Source: Dipteris shenzhenensis (lineage: Eukaryota; Polypodiophyta; Polypodiopsida; Gleicheniales). From it: a stretch of 64,000 nucleotides of DNA. Of this stretch, positions 10,596 through 22,144 are shown piece after piece; the first letter of the stretch is position 1; each line of letters starts with the position of its first letter. Both the position numbers and the translations under genes were made by a program. The DNA is taken from the NCBI GenBank assembly GCA_047967505.1, contig CM106539.1. One strand, 5' to 3'. The notes under the pieces are model-generated. The model saw nothing but the letters and a program-made list of their open reading frames with translations. It was not told where the DNA came from and did not search any database.

Positions 10596-11012
10596 ATGGA
10601 TGTCGTTGGCATTGTTGAAGATGTGGAGTTCGGAATTAACAGTCTCAAAGAATGGTTTGCTGACCAAGGAGCACAGAGAGGCCAGAATTCGACAAGGTTC
10701 TCCTTTGACACAGATGGAGAGAGAGGAATTTGATGCACAAAGGCACGTAGAGAGGGAGGAGACTCTCAAGATAGCAGAGAGTGAAAGACTTTTAAGACAT
10801 ATTATAAAAGCACGACAAGATCTCTTAGACTTCTTAAGTAACCTTTGTTATCACAGCTCTCATCATGGGCGATTTGATGTGGATGTTGAGAGAACAATAA
10901 GAGCCTCACAGAGAAATTATAAAGAAACAATTTGTGACTGCTTAAATTACTTCTTTGCATGTAATTATGTTGAGGTTATAGATGTGGAGGCAGTGAAAGA
11001 TTGGGTTATTGA
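10596..11012 (+). pseudogene. Small ORF of unknown function, split by CACTA B1
   Basis: From ATG 10600 the frame encodes a charged, probably helical protein (LTQMEREEFDAQRHVEREE, RHIIKARQDLLDFLSNL, VEVIDVEAVKDWVI). A competing ATG at 10596 opens another frame beginning MDVVGIVEDVEFGINSLKEW, which looks more like a natural N-terminus, so a frameshift near the start is likely. CACTA B1 entered after the codons for DWVI. If one TGA target copy is removed, the frame continues at 18473 as EKIRETNDEIL and stops at 18504-18506. Near copies of that 3' sequence at about 18509-18560 and 18681-18730 show the uninterrupted form. No family is recognised. Confidence 0.55.
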
Positions 11013-11029
11013 CACAACAAGACAAAGCA

Positions 11030-11281
11030 CCCATAGACGCGCGCACAGACGCATTTCATGAACTAAATACAAAACTTACGGGCGCGTCTATTTGCGCGCG
11101 TCTAGAGACCCGCATCTAATTGCGCATCTATATATCAGACTCGAGCGTGTATAGATGCGCAATTAGACGCATAAATAGACGCGCTTATAAACGCGTTTAT
11201 AGACGCACGTATAGACGCAAGTCGAACAGATAGACGCGAATATAAATGCGTTTTTAAACGCACTGATAGATGCGCTTTAAA
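11030..11281. repeat. B1 left subterminal repeats (TAGACGCG family)
   Basis: About fifteen copies of a TAGACGC/GCGTCTA core in both orientations fill the first 250 bp of the element. In En/Spm such subterminal repeats bind the accessory protein TnpA; that function is inferred here from position. Related clusters occur at 13195-13465, 13872-14010 and 18192-18452. Confidence 0.85.
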
Positions 11282-11651
11282 AAAAAAAAAAAATTACAGA
11301 ATACTGTGTATGTTGTGTATGCTATATAGTTACAAGAATCCCATAACCACATTCTGTAATTCAATTCTTACAGCCAACCGCATTTTAATTACAATTCCAA
11401 ATAAAATATTACAACTCCAAAACGCAATAAAATTGAAAGCTCAACTCAAAAAGTGCTTGTATATACATATAGTATATACATATAGCACGAAGCTAAGCCA
11501 TGTCATGTGGCTTCAAGTACAAAAAATAAGGAAGCTAAGTCATGTCATGTGGCTTCAAGTACAAAAAATAAGAGGAGTCTATATACAAGAGGCACGAAGC
11601 CAAGCCAGTGGCTTTAAGTACAAAAAAGAGTAGCTAGCACTACTTCTATGA

Positions 11652-13107
11652 CTAATCCTCGCTGCCTTCCACGCTCCCTTCTGCGCTCCCTTCTGCGCTC
11701 CCTTCTGCGCCTCCTTCCTCGTCTTCCTCGTCGTCTTGTGCATGGGCCTGTAAACAAGGGACAACATATATCAATGTATGAAAAATCAAATCTTTACTTA
11801 TAATTTTGGCATTATTAATTACTTTCAAATACCTGGGGGGCCGCTCCAGTAGCTCGGGTATACTGCTCCTCAGTAATCAACCCGTCATCATAGAAGTGCC
11901 TCCATATATCTCCTCTGCAATGGTGGTGGTGGTAGGCTGTCTCCACTGGAGTAGGGTATCTACCCACGATCTCGAGTTGCATGACCGCAACACACTTTGT
12001 GGAGGGATTAGTACAAAGAAACAACCAACCTCCTAATAAACTACATAAGCAATATAATTTGAGATCGATACTTACAAATTGGGCCTCCCATGATTCAACA
12101 CCCCCTGCTCCAAAATGCGCGCTTCCATATTCCTCCATCTAGATCCTCTGTGCCTCCACGTGCTGCAGACTGGGGTCCTCCCTCGCTGACTTCATTGCCT
12201 TGTTCCACTCACACTTGTGAGCGGTGTGGGGCGGGCCCCTTGGTGGTTGACCTGCCTCAAGCCTGGCAAGCTCCGCTAGTGCCTGCCTCTTAAGCGAAGA
12301 TCTTTTATTGCTAAGTATCGTAACAATCTTTTACTTCCCCCATTTATCTGTGAACTGGCGATTGGGGGGGTTAGGATACCTAGAGCGAACAGTAGCGAGG
12401 GTCTCATCAGCCAACCTCTTTGGGTGGTCTTTATTGTGGATAAAGAAATCTCTGTAATTGTTAGCAATTACAGAGCGCATGAAGGCCATGATGTCCTTCC
12501 CCCATGCATCCATCAAGATGCCTCCTGTCTGAGTGATGTCATAATAAATCGTACCATCACCCAGAGGCACGTCTAAATCATCTGAATCATCCTCCTCCTC
12601 ACTGCCACATGGCCCAAAGCACTGTGCCATGCATCCGCCACCGCTCTCCCTGCTACTACGCCTGCTACCCTATCGTGTTGAGCTCGTACGCTGGCCACTC
12701 GTAGCTAGGGACTGCACGGGACTACGTTGACCACTCATAGCTGGAGAACCGAGTCTCGACGGCTGGGGAGTACGTCGACGGCTCGCCGAGACAGAAGGAC
12801 CTCCTGATGGCATGGGGGAAGGGACATAAGACGGGATGGCAGAAGGAACATAAGACGGCATGGGGGAACGGGCATAAGACGGTACAGGGGAAGGGGCATA
12901 AGACGACTGTGCTGACTCCGTTGGGGTGATCTCAGGCGGTGTGGGGTGGCTCGGAGTCTGTAGTGCCGACTCCTGGGGAGTGTTAAGAGTACCTGTCATA
13001 TACCCATATAACTCCGCAGGACTAGGAGGGTGCCCTAAAAGATTATATAAGTCCTTCCAAATAGATTCCCAGGGATCAGGTGAGCTAGAAGTGCTTCCTG
13101 GCCACAT
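11652..13107 (-). pseudogene. Transposase_24 (Ptta/En/Spm) accessory protein gene of B1
   Basis: The predicted start is ATG at 13107 and the stop is at 11652-11654. The N-terminal half is Pro/Ser-rich and low complexity (repeats of PSYVPSAIPS type). The conserved part reads VPLGDGTIYYDITQTGGILM, FMRSVIANNYRDFFIH, ADETLATVRSRYPNPPNRQF and EEYGSAHFGAGGVESWEAQF, then, after an intron, EIVGRYPTPVETAYHHHHCR and GDIWRHFYDDGLITEEQY, ending in an acidic Glu/Gly tail. This matches the plant Ptta/En/Spm family, which is thought to bind subterminal repeats. A TAG (12670-12672) splits the N-terminal and conserved parts, and further stops follow the PNRQF and QRI segments. It is divergent from tnp2. Confidence 0.8.
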
Positions 13108-13194
13108 GTTGAATTGGAAAAAAGGAAAAAAATCTATTACTGATGAGCTGAGAAGAAAGGGGAAGAAAAAAGAGGCTTACTGTAAGAGCGTGTC

Positions 13195-13465
13195 TATAGA
13201 CCCGTCTGATTTGCGCGTCTATAGACGCGTCTAACAGAGCATTTAATAGTGCGTTTAACAATGTGTCTAACAGTGCATTTAACAGTGTGTCTAACAGTGC
13301 GTTTAACAGTGCGTCTAACAGTGCGTTTAAAAGTACGTCTAACATGGCGTCTGTGTGAGCGTCTATATACGCGTCTGTGTGTCTCTCCAATAAGCCAGAT
13401 GCGTGATTATATGCGCCTATAGACGCCCTTTTAGATGCGCCCTGAGATGCGCCTATAGACGCGCT
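13195..13465. repeat. Internal TAGACGCG-type cluster upstream of the B1 Ptta gene
   Basis: A dense run of GCGTCTA/GTGCGTCTAACA units lies immediately upstream of the Ptta start (13107), inside the divergent promoter region. The motif is the same as in the subterminal arrays, so the same protein could act here as a transcriptional regulator. Confidence 0.8.
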
Positions 13466-13871
13466 CCGACAGGCGAGATTTCTAAAAAGTTGAAAAGGAT
13501 GTTGCGCCCGACACAAAAACGTGACGCTCATACCTAGATCCTGCGTTTCCTGGATACGAGAAAGTACAAAACTGGAGAGAGCAAACTTCCAAACAAGAAC
13601 AACTTCAAAAAGACTTACTTGGATAAAGGTATGGAAGGTTCTTCTTTCTTTTCCAAACTTGCTTCTTCTCCTTGTTCGTCCTCCTCTCCTTTAAGCTTGG
13701 AAGTAAGTGTAGGTACGGTCCCTTTCTCTTGAGTGAAAGCTTGGAAGTGTGTATGGGAGGCTCTCTCTTAAGCTTCAAATCTATGGAACTGCTAATAAAG
13801 AAGGAAGGAAGCCGCGCGCGAAGTTTAAGTAATGTAAAGAAAAGTAAAGCGAGCGGCGTGCCGAAAAGCAG

Positions 13872-14010
13872 GTTTAAAAGCCGCATCTATAGTCGCGTCT
13901 ATTAGCGCGTCTATAGGCGTGTCTAAATACATAGAGTAGATGCGCGTTTAGATGCGTCGTTAGACACGATGTTAGACGCGACTATAGACACGGCGATAGA
14001 CACAACATAG
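13872..14010. repeat. Internal TAGACGCG-type cluster upstream of B1 tnp2
   Basis: A second internal cluster of the B-family motif ends about 55 bp before the tnp2 ATG. With the cluster at 13195-13465 it brackets the roughly 400-bp divergent promoter. No other gene is seen between them; the open frames there are pyrimidine-rich leader sequence. Confidence 0.75.
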
Positions 14011-14065
14011 AGTTTAAATTAAGCATTTGAAGAAGAGCAAATTTGGTGGGTTGTTTGTTTGTAGG

Positions 14066-17000
14066 ATGTCTCCATCTTCAACAAGTAGCTCCAGTGAGGA
14101 TGAATCCCTCCGTATCCACCATCGCGAAATGTGGTTGGAGCACAAAATCAAATGTCTATGTGGTCGATGTCGAGGAAACATGTATCGTGCACGCAGGATT
14201 ATACTCAATCATATCTCAAAGTATGGAGAATGGGATGTGACCATAAACAGGGTAAGGGTTTGTAAGTTAAGGTTGATTGAGATACCTATGGGTGTTCATA
14301 TGTTTGAGTTATGATCCCGTTTTAATTTGATACAGGATGCAGTGCCACACCCACACATGTTACCCTATGCCTGTCGTGAGGAGGCAAAGCATCGGCGATA
14401 TGAGGTGGGACCTTCAGGAGGGACCGTTATGGATGCATGGAGTGATGGTGATAGTAGCCCTCCGCCATTACCTCATGAAGCTGTGGAGGAGGAGGTGTTT
14501 GATGATATGGTGCGGGATTTATATGTCCATCAAGGGAGGGATAATAGCATGGAGCAGGATGATCTTTTTACCACAGCATCGACTCCACTGTTTGAGGGGT
14601 GCACATTCTCTGTTCTACGTGCCTCCCTTGAGTTACTAAACTTGCAAACCATCTATGGATGGAGCAATGCAAGTTTAAATGCATTACTCAAGTAAGCTTT
14701 AAAGTCGATTTTGCAAACATGGTGAATTATGCTAGTGGGTCAATTACTCGAATGCTTTTCCTCATTTATGGTCTTCACGTGTAGGCTATTGTGTAAAATG
14801 CTTCCAAGGGAGAATAAATTACCGACCTCAAGAGATATGGCAAGGCAACATGTGACCTCTCTTGGAGGATTAGATTACAAGCGCATCCATGCATGTGTCA
14901 ACGATTGCGTTTTGTTTCGTGGACTACATAAGGATGCAAGAGAGTGTCCTACTTGTGGAGAGGCAAGATATAGAGCAGATCTCAAAACCTTGGACGTGCC
15001 TCGTAAGGTATTGCGACATTTTCCCATAATCCCTCGCATCCAACATATGTTCAAGTGCAAATCTATTGCAGAGCTCATGTCATGGCATTCCTCCCATCGA
15101 TCAACCGATGGCAAGTGGAGAACTCCCGCGGACTCTCCTGCGAGCAAGCATATTGAAGACACATGGCCAAGCTTCAAGGAAGAACCTAGGAGCTTGAGAC
15201 TTGGATTGGGTATGGATGGTGTGAACCCATTTGGTCTCAAAAGCACGTCTTACAGTGTATGGCTAGTGGTATTGGTGAATTACAATCTTCCACCCTCTAT
15301 GGCTATTAAGAAAGGACATGTCATGCTGTCCCTTCTAATTCCATGGAAACATAAAGTCAAAAACCCTGATGTTTATTTGGAGACTTTGATTGATGAGCTA
15401 GAGATACTTTGGAGAGGTATCGAGGTGCATGATGTGAGCAGGCCTCCCTCGTCACGAGACTTCAACTGCAAAGCAGTCTTGATGTGGACGATGCATGACT
15501 TCCCAGGCTATGGCGAGTGTTTAGGTAAGCATTGCATTTTTTAATTATGAATAGGCAAAGGACGTGGCACCCTAAACCCACCTTCCACTCTTAATTGCAT
15601 CTATTGTTCAGGTCTCACTACATCGGGTTACCATGCATGTCCTGTTTGTGGTCCTTCGCTAGTTGCCTCATGGGCAGACGCATTGAATAAGGTCATCTAT
15701 GAGAATCACCATCGATTTCTCCCACCTGATCATCCTAGATATGTTGCCCCTTGGAATGAAGTCCTCCCACAATCACTCACCGCGGGAGATTGGATGAGAA
15801 TTTGGGACGGTTCCACGACTCCTCCACCACTTGGCATGAGCCGGTAAGGGTTTGTAACTATTGGCTGGAAGTAAAGATTGGCTATATTGGTTGAAAGTAA
15901 AGATTATATGCTAACACTTTATTTTGTTTAGATACTCCATCTTTTATCGTTTACCATATTAGTCCCACCTCAAGATCAATCACCTGCTTGATCCCATGCA
16001 TATCTTCAAGAATGTGGCATCTACCATTTGGGAGCATTTGAATGGGACACGAGATTCGGTAGGCATAAGGGAGGATCTACGTACCACAGGGAGGATGCGT
16101 GAAGCTTGGCCTCAAGAGAGACCAAATGGGCGTGTTTTTTTACCTCGTGCACCGTGGATGTTATCAAAGCTAGAGATGGCGACGGTGAAGCGCGCTATTA
16201 CTACAATTCGTACTCCCACTGGATGCATGAGGTGTTTGAAGGGAGCCTTTACAAAGAGCAAGAGAAGAGGTGTAGAGCAATTATATGGCTTGAAATCTCA
16301 TGATTGGCACAAGATGCTCCAAGTAAGTATTTTATATGCATAATATCTTTTTCCTTTTAAATTTGTGAGTGAATAGCTATAAGCAACTAATCAACCACCT
16401 CCTCACGGGTTCAGTTCATACTACCTACTAGCATTTCACGTAGTGCATCAAAGGACGTGAAAGATTGTATTTACAAGATGGGCAAGCTTGTGAGGTATGT
16501 GAGCTCAAAGGAAATAGATCCCACCACTCTTGAGAATGCTCGAGTTATGTCAGTGGAGGCGGTTTGTTTAGTGGAGGAGACATTTCCACGTTTTATTCTC
16601 ACAAGCCAACTACATCTCATAGTACATTTGGTGGATGAGATTGCTATATGCGGTACTATACATGCACGATGGTTGTTTTTCCTTGAGCGCTTCATGAAGA
16701 CGTTGAAGGGCTTCGTGAGACAAAATGCATGACCCGAAGGTAGCATGGCCAAGGGTTGGTTGGTACAAGAGTCACTTGTATATATTTCTGAGTTTCTTGT
16801 TGATGTGGATAGCTCTCTCCCACGACTATGGAGAGATGATGAAGACCTAGCCTCAAGGAAAAGGACACAACAAAGTAATAGACACGGAGTTGCATAATAG
16901 TATCAACCTCTTTTGCGTGCTTATTAGTGATGTGATGAAAACATGGGTGACAAGATACGAGGATGCAAAGGCAAGAAGACAAGAAGAAAGGGCCCTCTTT

Positions 17001-18026
17001 CGTACATACCACGGATCTCGTGTGCCATACCCTCAGCATCTAAGAGCACTTCCAAAGGATATTCATGTGGATTGGCTACTTGATGAAATGGAGAAAGCAG
17101 AGAAAGACGAGGGGATGCATATCACAATGGAAGAATGGGAGTATGCTAGGGGATGCATGAGCAAGGTCGGTATATAGAATGTTATGCATAAGTTAGGAGC
17201 TTTTTATAATTTAGATTGCTTATTTAATTGGTTTTTTCTTGGTGTAGTGCACTATGTTCAATGCTATATGGTGTGAGGGCAAACATTTTCGAACACAACA
17301 GATTGATGATAAGAGAAACACACAAGATTGTGGCGTCATTGCTAGCTTTGAGGGAGCCAATGGAGCCATGGATGATTATTGTGGCATAATCCAAGATATA
17401 ATTATGCTTGACTTTCGACGCTTCTTTGTGTATGTTTTGGATGTAAAGTGGTTTAAGGACATGGTGGAAAGAGGCCCTAATGCAACAATCAAATGCCATG
17501 CAAGTGGCTTTGTAACTATTGACTCCACAAAGTTTTCGCAAAGTAGGAAGGACACACTAGTACTACCGCAACAATGTGAACAGGTACTGTGCACACATAT
17601 AAAAATACTCGCTTTTAAATATTTGATGCAAGAAAAGTAACATGATTGTATTTGTGTTTGAATTAGGTTGTCTATCAACCAATGGTGGATAATAATAGAT
17701 GGTGGCATGTCATACCTATTATGCCACGTTCCAAAGTGATGTATAGTACATTTACTAATATGGAGCGTATGGAGGATGATCATGGCCATGGATGTGATGA
17801 TGACCGTGATACAAGAGAGGAGGATGATCATGAGATAGGAGATATAGATATTGAGGCCATTACCCGTGAGGATGAGCCTACCATCGGAGATGCTGATTTC
17901 GATGAGCACATGAGTAGCACAAGTAGTAGTGGGTTGAATGTATTTGTAGATCTAAACACTTGTTTGGATTTTGAAGCAGATAGTTTGGCAAGGGTTGATC
18001 TCATTGAGGATGAGATTGAACCGTAG
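14066..18026 (+). pseudogene. CACTA tnp2 transposase of B1, nearly full length
   Basis: The start is ATG 14066. Exons are 14066-14251, 14336-14691, 14785-15524, 15612-15843, about 15931-16322, and later ones to a stop at 18024-18026. Visible blocks are CLCGRCRGNMYRARRIILNH, ELLNLQTIYGWSNASLNALL, IHACVNDCVLF, CPTCGEARYRADLK, RKVLRHFPIIPRIQHMFKCK, GLGMDGVNPFG, LMWTMHDFPGYGECLG, SGYHACPVCGPSL, LKINHLLDPMHIFKN and the DUF4218 block LFFLERFMKTLKGFVRQ; a DUF4216-like block (DDYCGIIQDII, LDVKWFKDM) and an acidic tail follow. TAG at 15960-15962 replaces the Trp of LPYWSHLK, and TGA at about 16730 follows RQNA. A small deletion near 16850 breaks the frame. Not functional. Confidence 0.9.
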
Positions 18027-18191
18027 CCCCACAATTGATATTGGCAAAACTATTTTACATATTGTCTCATTCTCCTCATCTCACTTAATTCTTGTATATG
18101 TGGGCTTGCAAAAAATTATGTGCTTTGGTAATCATGGGCAATGTTTGGAAAGCAATGATGTACACCAAAATCTCACTTTCTGTATTCTCTG

Positions 18192-18452
18192 GAGCGCATC
18201 TATTTACGCATCTAAATGCGCGTCTGAGTCTCAGTATAAACACGCAAATACACATGCAAATAGACACGCTAATAAACGGGATGTTAGACGGGCCCGTATT
18301 TTCTCAGGTCAAACGCGCAAATAGATGCGATGATTCACGCGTAAATAGACGAGCTTTTAGACGTGCATTTAGACGCGCCCGTAATTTCTCTACTAAAGCA
18401 ACGCCTATAGACGCGACCGCTATTTTGCATGTCTACCAAGCACGTCTATAGT
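18192..18452. repeat. B1 right subterminal repeats
   Basis: TAGACGCG-type motifs in both orientations fill the sequence between the tnp2 3' end and the right terminus, mirroring the left array. The preceding stretch contains AATGATGTACACCAAAATCT (about 18156), which recurs at about 19107 next to a second right end. Confidence 0.85.
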
Positions 18453-18469
18453 TGCTTTGTGTTGTTGTG

Positions 18470-19059
18470 TGAGAAGATAAGAGAGACCAATGATGAGATC
18501 TTATAGACTTTGGGTGATTAAGAAGATAAGAGAGACCAAGATGAGATCTTCTAGGAGCTAATGTAAGGTGTTTTTTGACACCATATGGCTTTGAGTTATA
18601 TGATCTACTTCTTGTACAAATGTGATGTGCTCTCTTTTAAATGTACTCTAGTTTTGAGGGATCAATGATGAGATCTTCTAGACTTTGGGTTATTGAGAAG
18701 ATAAGAGAGACCAAGATGAGATCTTCTAGGGTTGTGAGCTAATGTAAAGTGTTTTTTGACACCATATGGCTTTGAGTTATATGATCTACTACTTGTACAA
18801 ATGTGATGTGCTCTTTTTTAAATGTACTCTAGTTTTAATAACATGTCACGCTATTTTTTTAATTTGATTTTTTAAAATCTTACGTTTTGTCTCTTTTAAC
18901 AATGTGATGTCCTCTATTTTTAATATACTCTAGTTTTAATAACATCTCACATCATTTTTTCTAATTTGATTTTTAAAAATCTTCCTTTTTGACTCAATGT
19001 TTTGTTTTATAAGAGCCTCTTTTTTTTAAATGTTATATCCAAAATTATCTCACAAAATG
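18470..19059. repeat. Short direct repeats downstream of B1 (interrupted ORF tail)
   Basis: The 3' end of the interrupted ORF (18473-18506) is followed by two further near copies of GAGAAGATAAGAGAGACCAA. A longer unit around GACACCATATGGCTTTGAGT also recurs at about 177-bp spacing (18540-18660 and 18717-18840). The copy at 18681-18720 shows GGGTTATTGAGAAGATAAG with no insertion and so resembles the pre-insertion target. The rest, to 19059, is AT-rich with no gene seen. Confidence 0.7.
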
Positions 19060-19382
19060 AATTTGGATAGTGCACGAGTCTAAAATTAATGAAATAGGTG
19101 TTAGCAATGATGTATACCAAAATCTCACTTTTTGTATTCTTTGTTTTGCATCTAAATATGCGTCTAATTCTCAGTGTAAATGCGCTAATAGACATGCTAA
19201 TACACACACAAATCGACGCACTGATAAACACAATGTTAGACAGGCCCGTATTTTCTCAGTGTAGACATGCATATAGATATGTTAATACACACACAAATAG
19301 ACGAGCTATTAGACGCACTATTAAACATGCCCCTATTTTGCGCATCTATCTAGTGCGTCTATAGTTGCTTTGTGTTGTTGTG
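19060..19382. mobile_element. Second B-type right end (fragment)
   Basis: This fragment repeats the right subterminal region of B1, including GATGTATACCAAAATCTCAC and TAGACGCA-type motifs, and ends at TGCTTTGTGTTGTTGTG (19366-19382). It is joined directly to internal tnp2 sequence of another copy with no flanking target duplication. No matching left end is present, so it is a rearranged remnant. Confidence 0.75.
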
Positions 19383-20403
19383 GCATAATCCAAGATATTA
19401 TTAAGATTGACTTTCGCCACTTCTTTGTGTATGTTTTGGATATCATGTGGTTTAAGGACATGGTGGAAAGAGGCCTTAATGCAACAATCAAACACCATGC
19501 AAGTGGCTTTGTAACTATTGACTCCAAAAAGTTTTGGCAAAGCAAGAAGGACACACTAGTACTACTGCAACAATGTGAACATGTATTGTACACATTTATA
19601 AAAAATCTCACTTTTTAATATGTGATACCTTTGATGCAAGGAAAATAACATGATTGTATTTGTGTTTGAATTAGGTTATCTATTAACCAATGGTGGATAA
19701 TAATAGATGGTGGCATGTCATATCTATTACACCACGTTCCAAAGTGATGTATAGTATATTTTCTAATATGGAGTGTATGGAGGATGATCATGGCCATGGA
19801 GGTGATGATGGTCATGATACGAGAGACGAGGATGATCGTGACATAGGAGATACATATATTCAGGCCATTACCCATGAGGACGAGCCTTCCATTGGTGATG
19901 CTGATTTGATGAGCACAGTAGCAGAAGTAGTAGTGGGCTGAATGTACTTGTAGATCTTAACATTGGTTTGGATTTTGAGGTAGATAGTTTGGCAAGGGTT
20001 GATCTCATTGAGGATGAGATCGAACCGTAGCCTATTATTGATATCTGCAAAACTATTTTATATATTGTCTCACTCTCCTTACCTCAATTTTTGTATATAG
20101 GAATTTGCCAAAAAGCATTGATATTTTTATTAAAATTATGTGTTTTGGTAATCATGCGCAATGTTTAGAAAGCAGTGATACACATTTATCAGCTTGCAGT
20201 AAAATTTTACTCTATGTTATCTCTATGTTATCTCTGCTGCGCATTTATAAACGCGTCTAAAAGACAGTGTAGATACATTATAAGATGCGTTAACCGTGCT
20301 ATTAGACACGTCCGCATTGTCACTAATTCTATTTGCGCCTATAGATGCACCTGCTGTTGTGCGTGTCTATCAAGCATGTCTATAATTGCTTTGTCTTGTT
20401 GTG
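19383..20403 (+). mobile_element. Third B-type fragment: tnp2 tail plus right end
   Basis: From 19380 the sequence matches the last part of the B1 tnp2 gene, beginning inside the DDYCGIIQDI block and reading FRHFFVYVLDIMWFKDM, SGFVTIDSKKFWQSKKD and, after an intron, the acidic tail to about 20030. It then has right subterminal repeats and the terminus TGCTTTGTCTTGTTGTG (20387-20403), followed by TGA. The fragment starts at a shared TTGTGG next to the preceding terminus, as expected for template switching or end-joining. It is not mobile by itself. Confidence 0.8.
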
Positions 20404-22144
20404 TGACGCAGGCTAAATAGCATGTTGGTATATGTTAAAGGTTTCACTCCATCTGGATGTTTTCTTTTAGTTAATATAAGCATCAATATTTTCATGGCGA
20501 TATATTAATGCTAATATTGACTAAGTTCGACACCTTACTTCCTCTTACTCTCTTTTTCTCCTTGAATTTTTTGGATATTTTTTTCGGAAGACCATATTTT
20601 GGACAATTTTGATTTCGTGCATGACGGCGGAAAACCTATTTCCCTTCCCTTTCCCCTCGATGACATACTAAGGTCGTAAGTAGCAATAGATACCTCGAAA
20701 CGATAGAGGCACTTTTTGAGATGCGAGACACTCATTCATTTGGAATTACAATATGCGGACGCAACGTCTGTTCGTCAGCTGAGTATTCTAGTCTGTACCA
20801 TGAGTAAACCCTACCATGCGAACCGTGTATCAATTCACTTACGGTGCAGAAATATACGGCGGGAATCATGGCTATTTGATGGGTCAACAGAAGGACGTCA
20901 ATGTTCAGACTAGGTTCTTGGTGAAGACTGAAAGTGTCGTCACAAAGCACCACGCGAACGGTGTGTCAATTTCAATTATGGTGCAGAAATATACAACATT
21001 GAGAGGTAAGAAAGAGCTAACGATAATGGACGTCTGATGAGGTGAACAGAAGGACGTCAACGTTCAGACTAGGGTTCTTGGTGAAGATTGTAAAACTATG
21101 ACCACAAATGGAAGGTGAACAGAATGACGTCAATTTGGCTAGGCTACGGTTCTTGGTAAACATTGTAAAAGTGCGATTACAGATGCAGAACTTACAAAAT
21201 CGCTAACAGCCAACCATCTCTATCGATTTCCGATATGTTCTCTGCCTTTGTGAATGTCCCACATGTATCACGTTCAACAATACAACAGTCTATACAGCAA
21301 ATAAACAATGTGATAGTAGCCACATGCCGAGTTGCAGAACATCGAACATGTCCGGTTGGTCAAATTTTACATGTGTAATAGCTGGAGAGAACGTTCGATC
21401 AGATTTGCTCCAAACTTACAAGGCCAATAGCTAGATAGAACAACACTCCATCAGGCTGAAAACTTCTAGCTTTCTTCCCACTTTCCCGTAACATTTACAA
21501 TGTAGCAAGCTAGTCATATTCTATTTACGAGTCACGGAATAGTATTACTGTATTACTCTGACTTGTAGGTGCCACTTAGAGGGAATAAAGACACTTTGCA
21601 CACCAAGAGCTATCACGTGACAAGATTCTTTAGCTCCATTTTACTGATGATATGCACTCAAGATTCTCTCCACGTGTGGTAATTGTTTATCCAAATGAAT
21701 AATCTGTGCCACAAAGTATCAAGGGATGATAGTAACCGTACAAAATACAAGTCGAAACAATCAATCGTTACCTACTAATCAAAGCTACTTCCAGCAACAC
21801 TAGTTACAGATTTCAAAGCCAGCTGTTCTGTTGAGGTAATGTAGTAAAGCACAACAAGCTGTAGTGGACATTGAACATCAAACATACAGAAACGCCACAG
21901 GTTATAGTACTGTCAAATAGACAACGACATTTCCATTATATATATACAGAAATGCCACAGATTATAATATTGTCAAAGAGACAACGACATATCCATTGGA
22001 TATAAGTACCAGGCTTATACGCACGGAACGACAAACCTTCCAGCATTGCCTTATCATTTATCATTATTACATATTCGTTCGCTCGACATAGAACTGTAGT
22101 ATAGGAAACCAAGATCAAAGAGACGCTCAATAGCTTGCGGTCGA
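20404..22144. other. Intergenic stretch with short degenerate repeats
   Basis: No gene is supported. Between about 20830 and 21160 a unit containing GAACAGAAGGACGTCAA and TTCTTGGTGAAGA recurs three times with decay, and GTGCAGAAATATAC occurs twice. An imperfect direct repeat around AGAAACGCCACAG and AGAAATGCCACAG (about 21887-22000) lies just downstream of the glycine-rich gene and may be part of its 3' flank. Confidence 0.55.

Larger units (their letters stand above)
11013..18469. mobile_element. CACTA-like DNA transposon B1 (7,457 bp)
   Basis: The left end is CACAACAAGACAAAGCA (11013-11029) and the right end is TGCTTTGTGTTGTTGTG (18453-18469), its inverted complement with one mismatch. The 3-bp target duplication TGA is at 11010-11012 and 18470-18472. 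Subterminal arrays of TAGACGCG-type motifs flank two divergent genes, Ptta-like on the minus strand and tnp2 on the plus strand. This is the standard CACTA layout, with CACAA in place of CACTA termini. Both genes carry nonsense codons, so B1 could move only if the proteins are supplied in trans. Confidence 0.93.

Noticed and set aside
11310-11633. 107-codon plus-strand frame near the B1 left end
   Set aside because: Overlaps the 3' flank of the antisense Ptta gene and contains a short tandem repeat around AAGCTAAGTCATGTCATGTG; no coding support.
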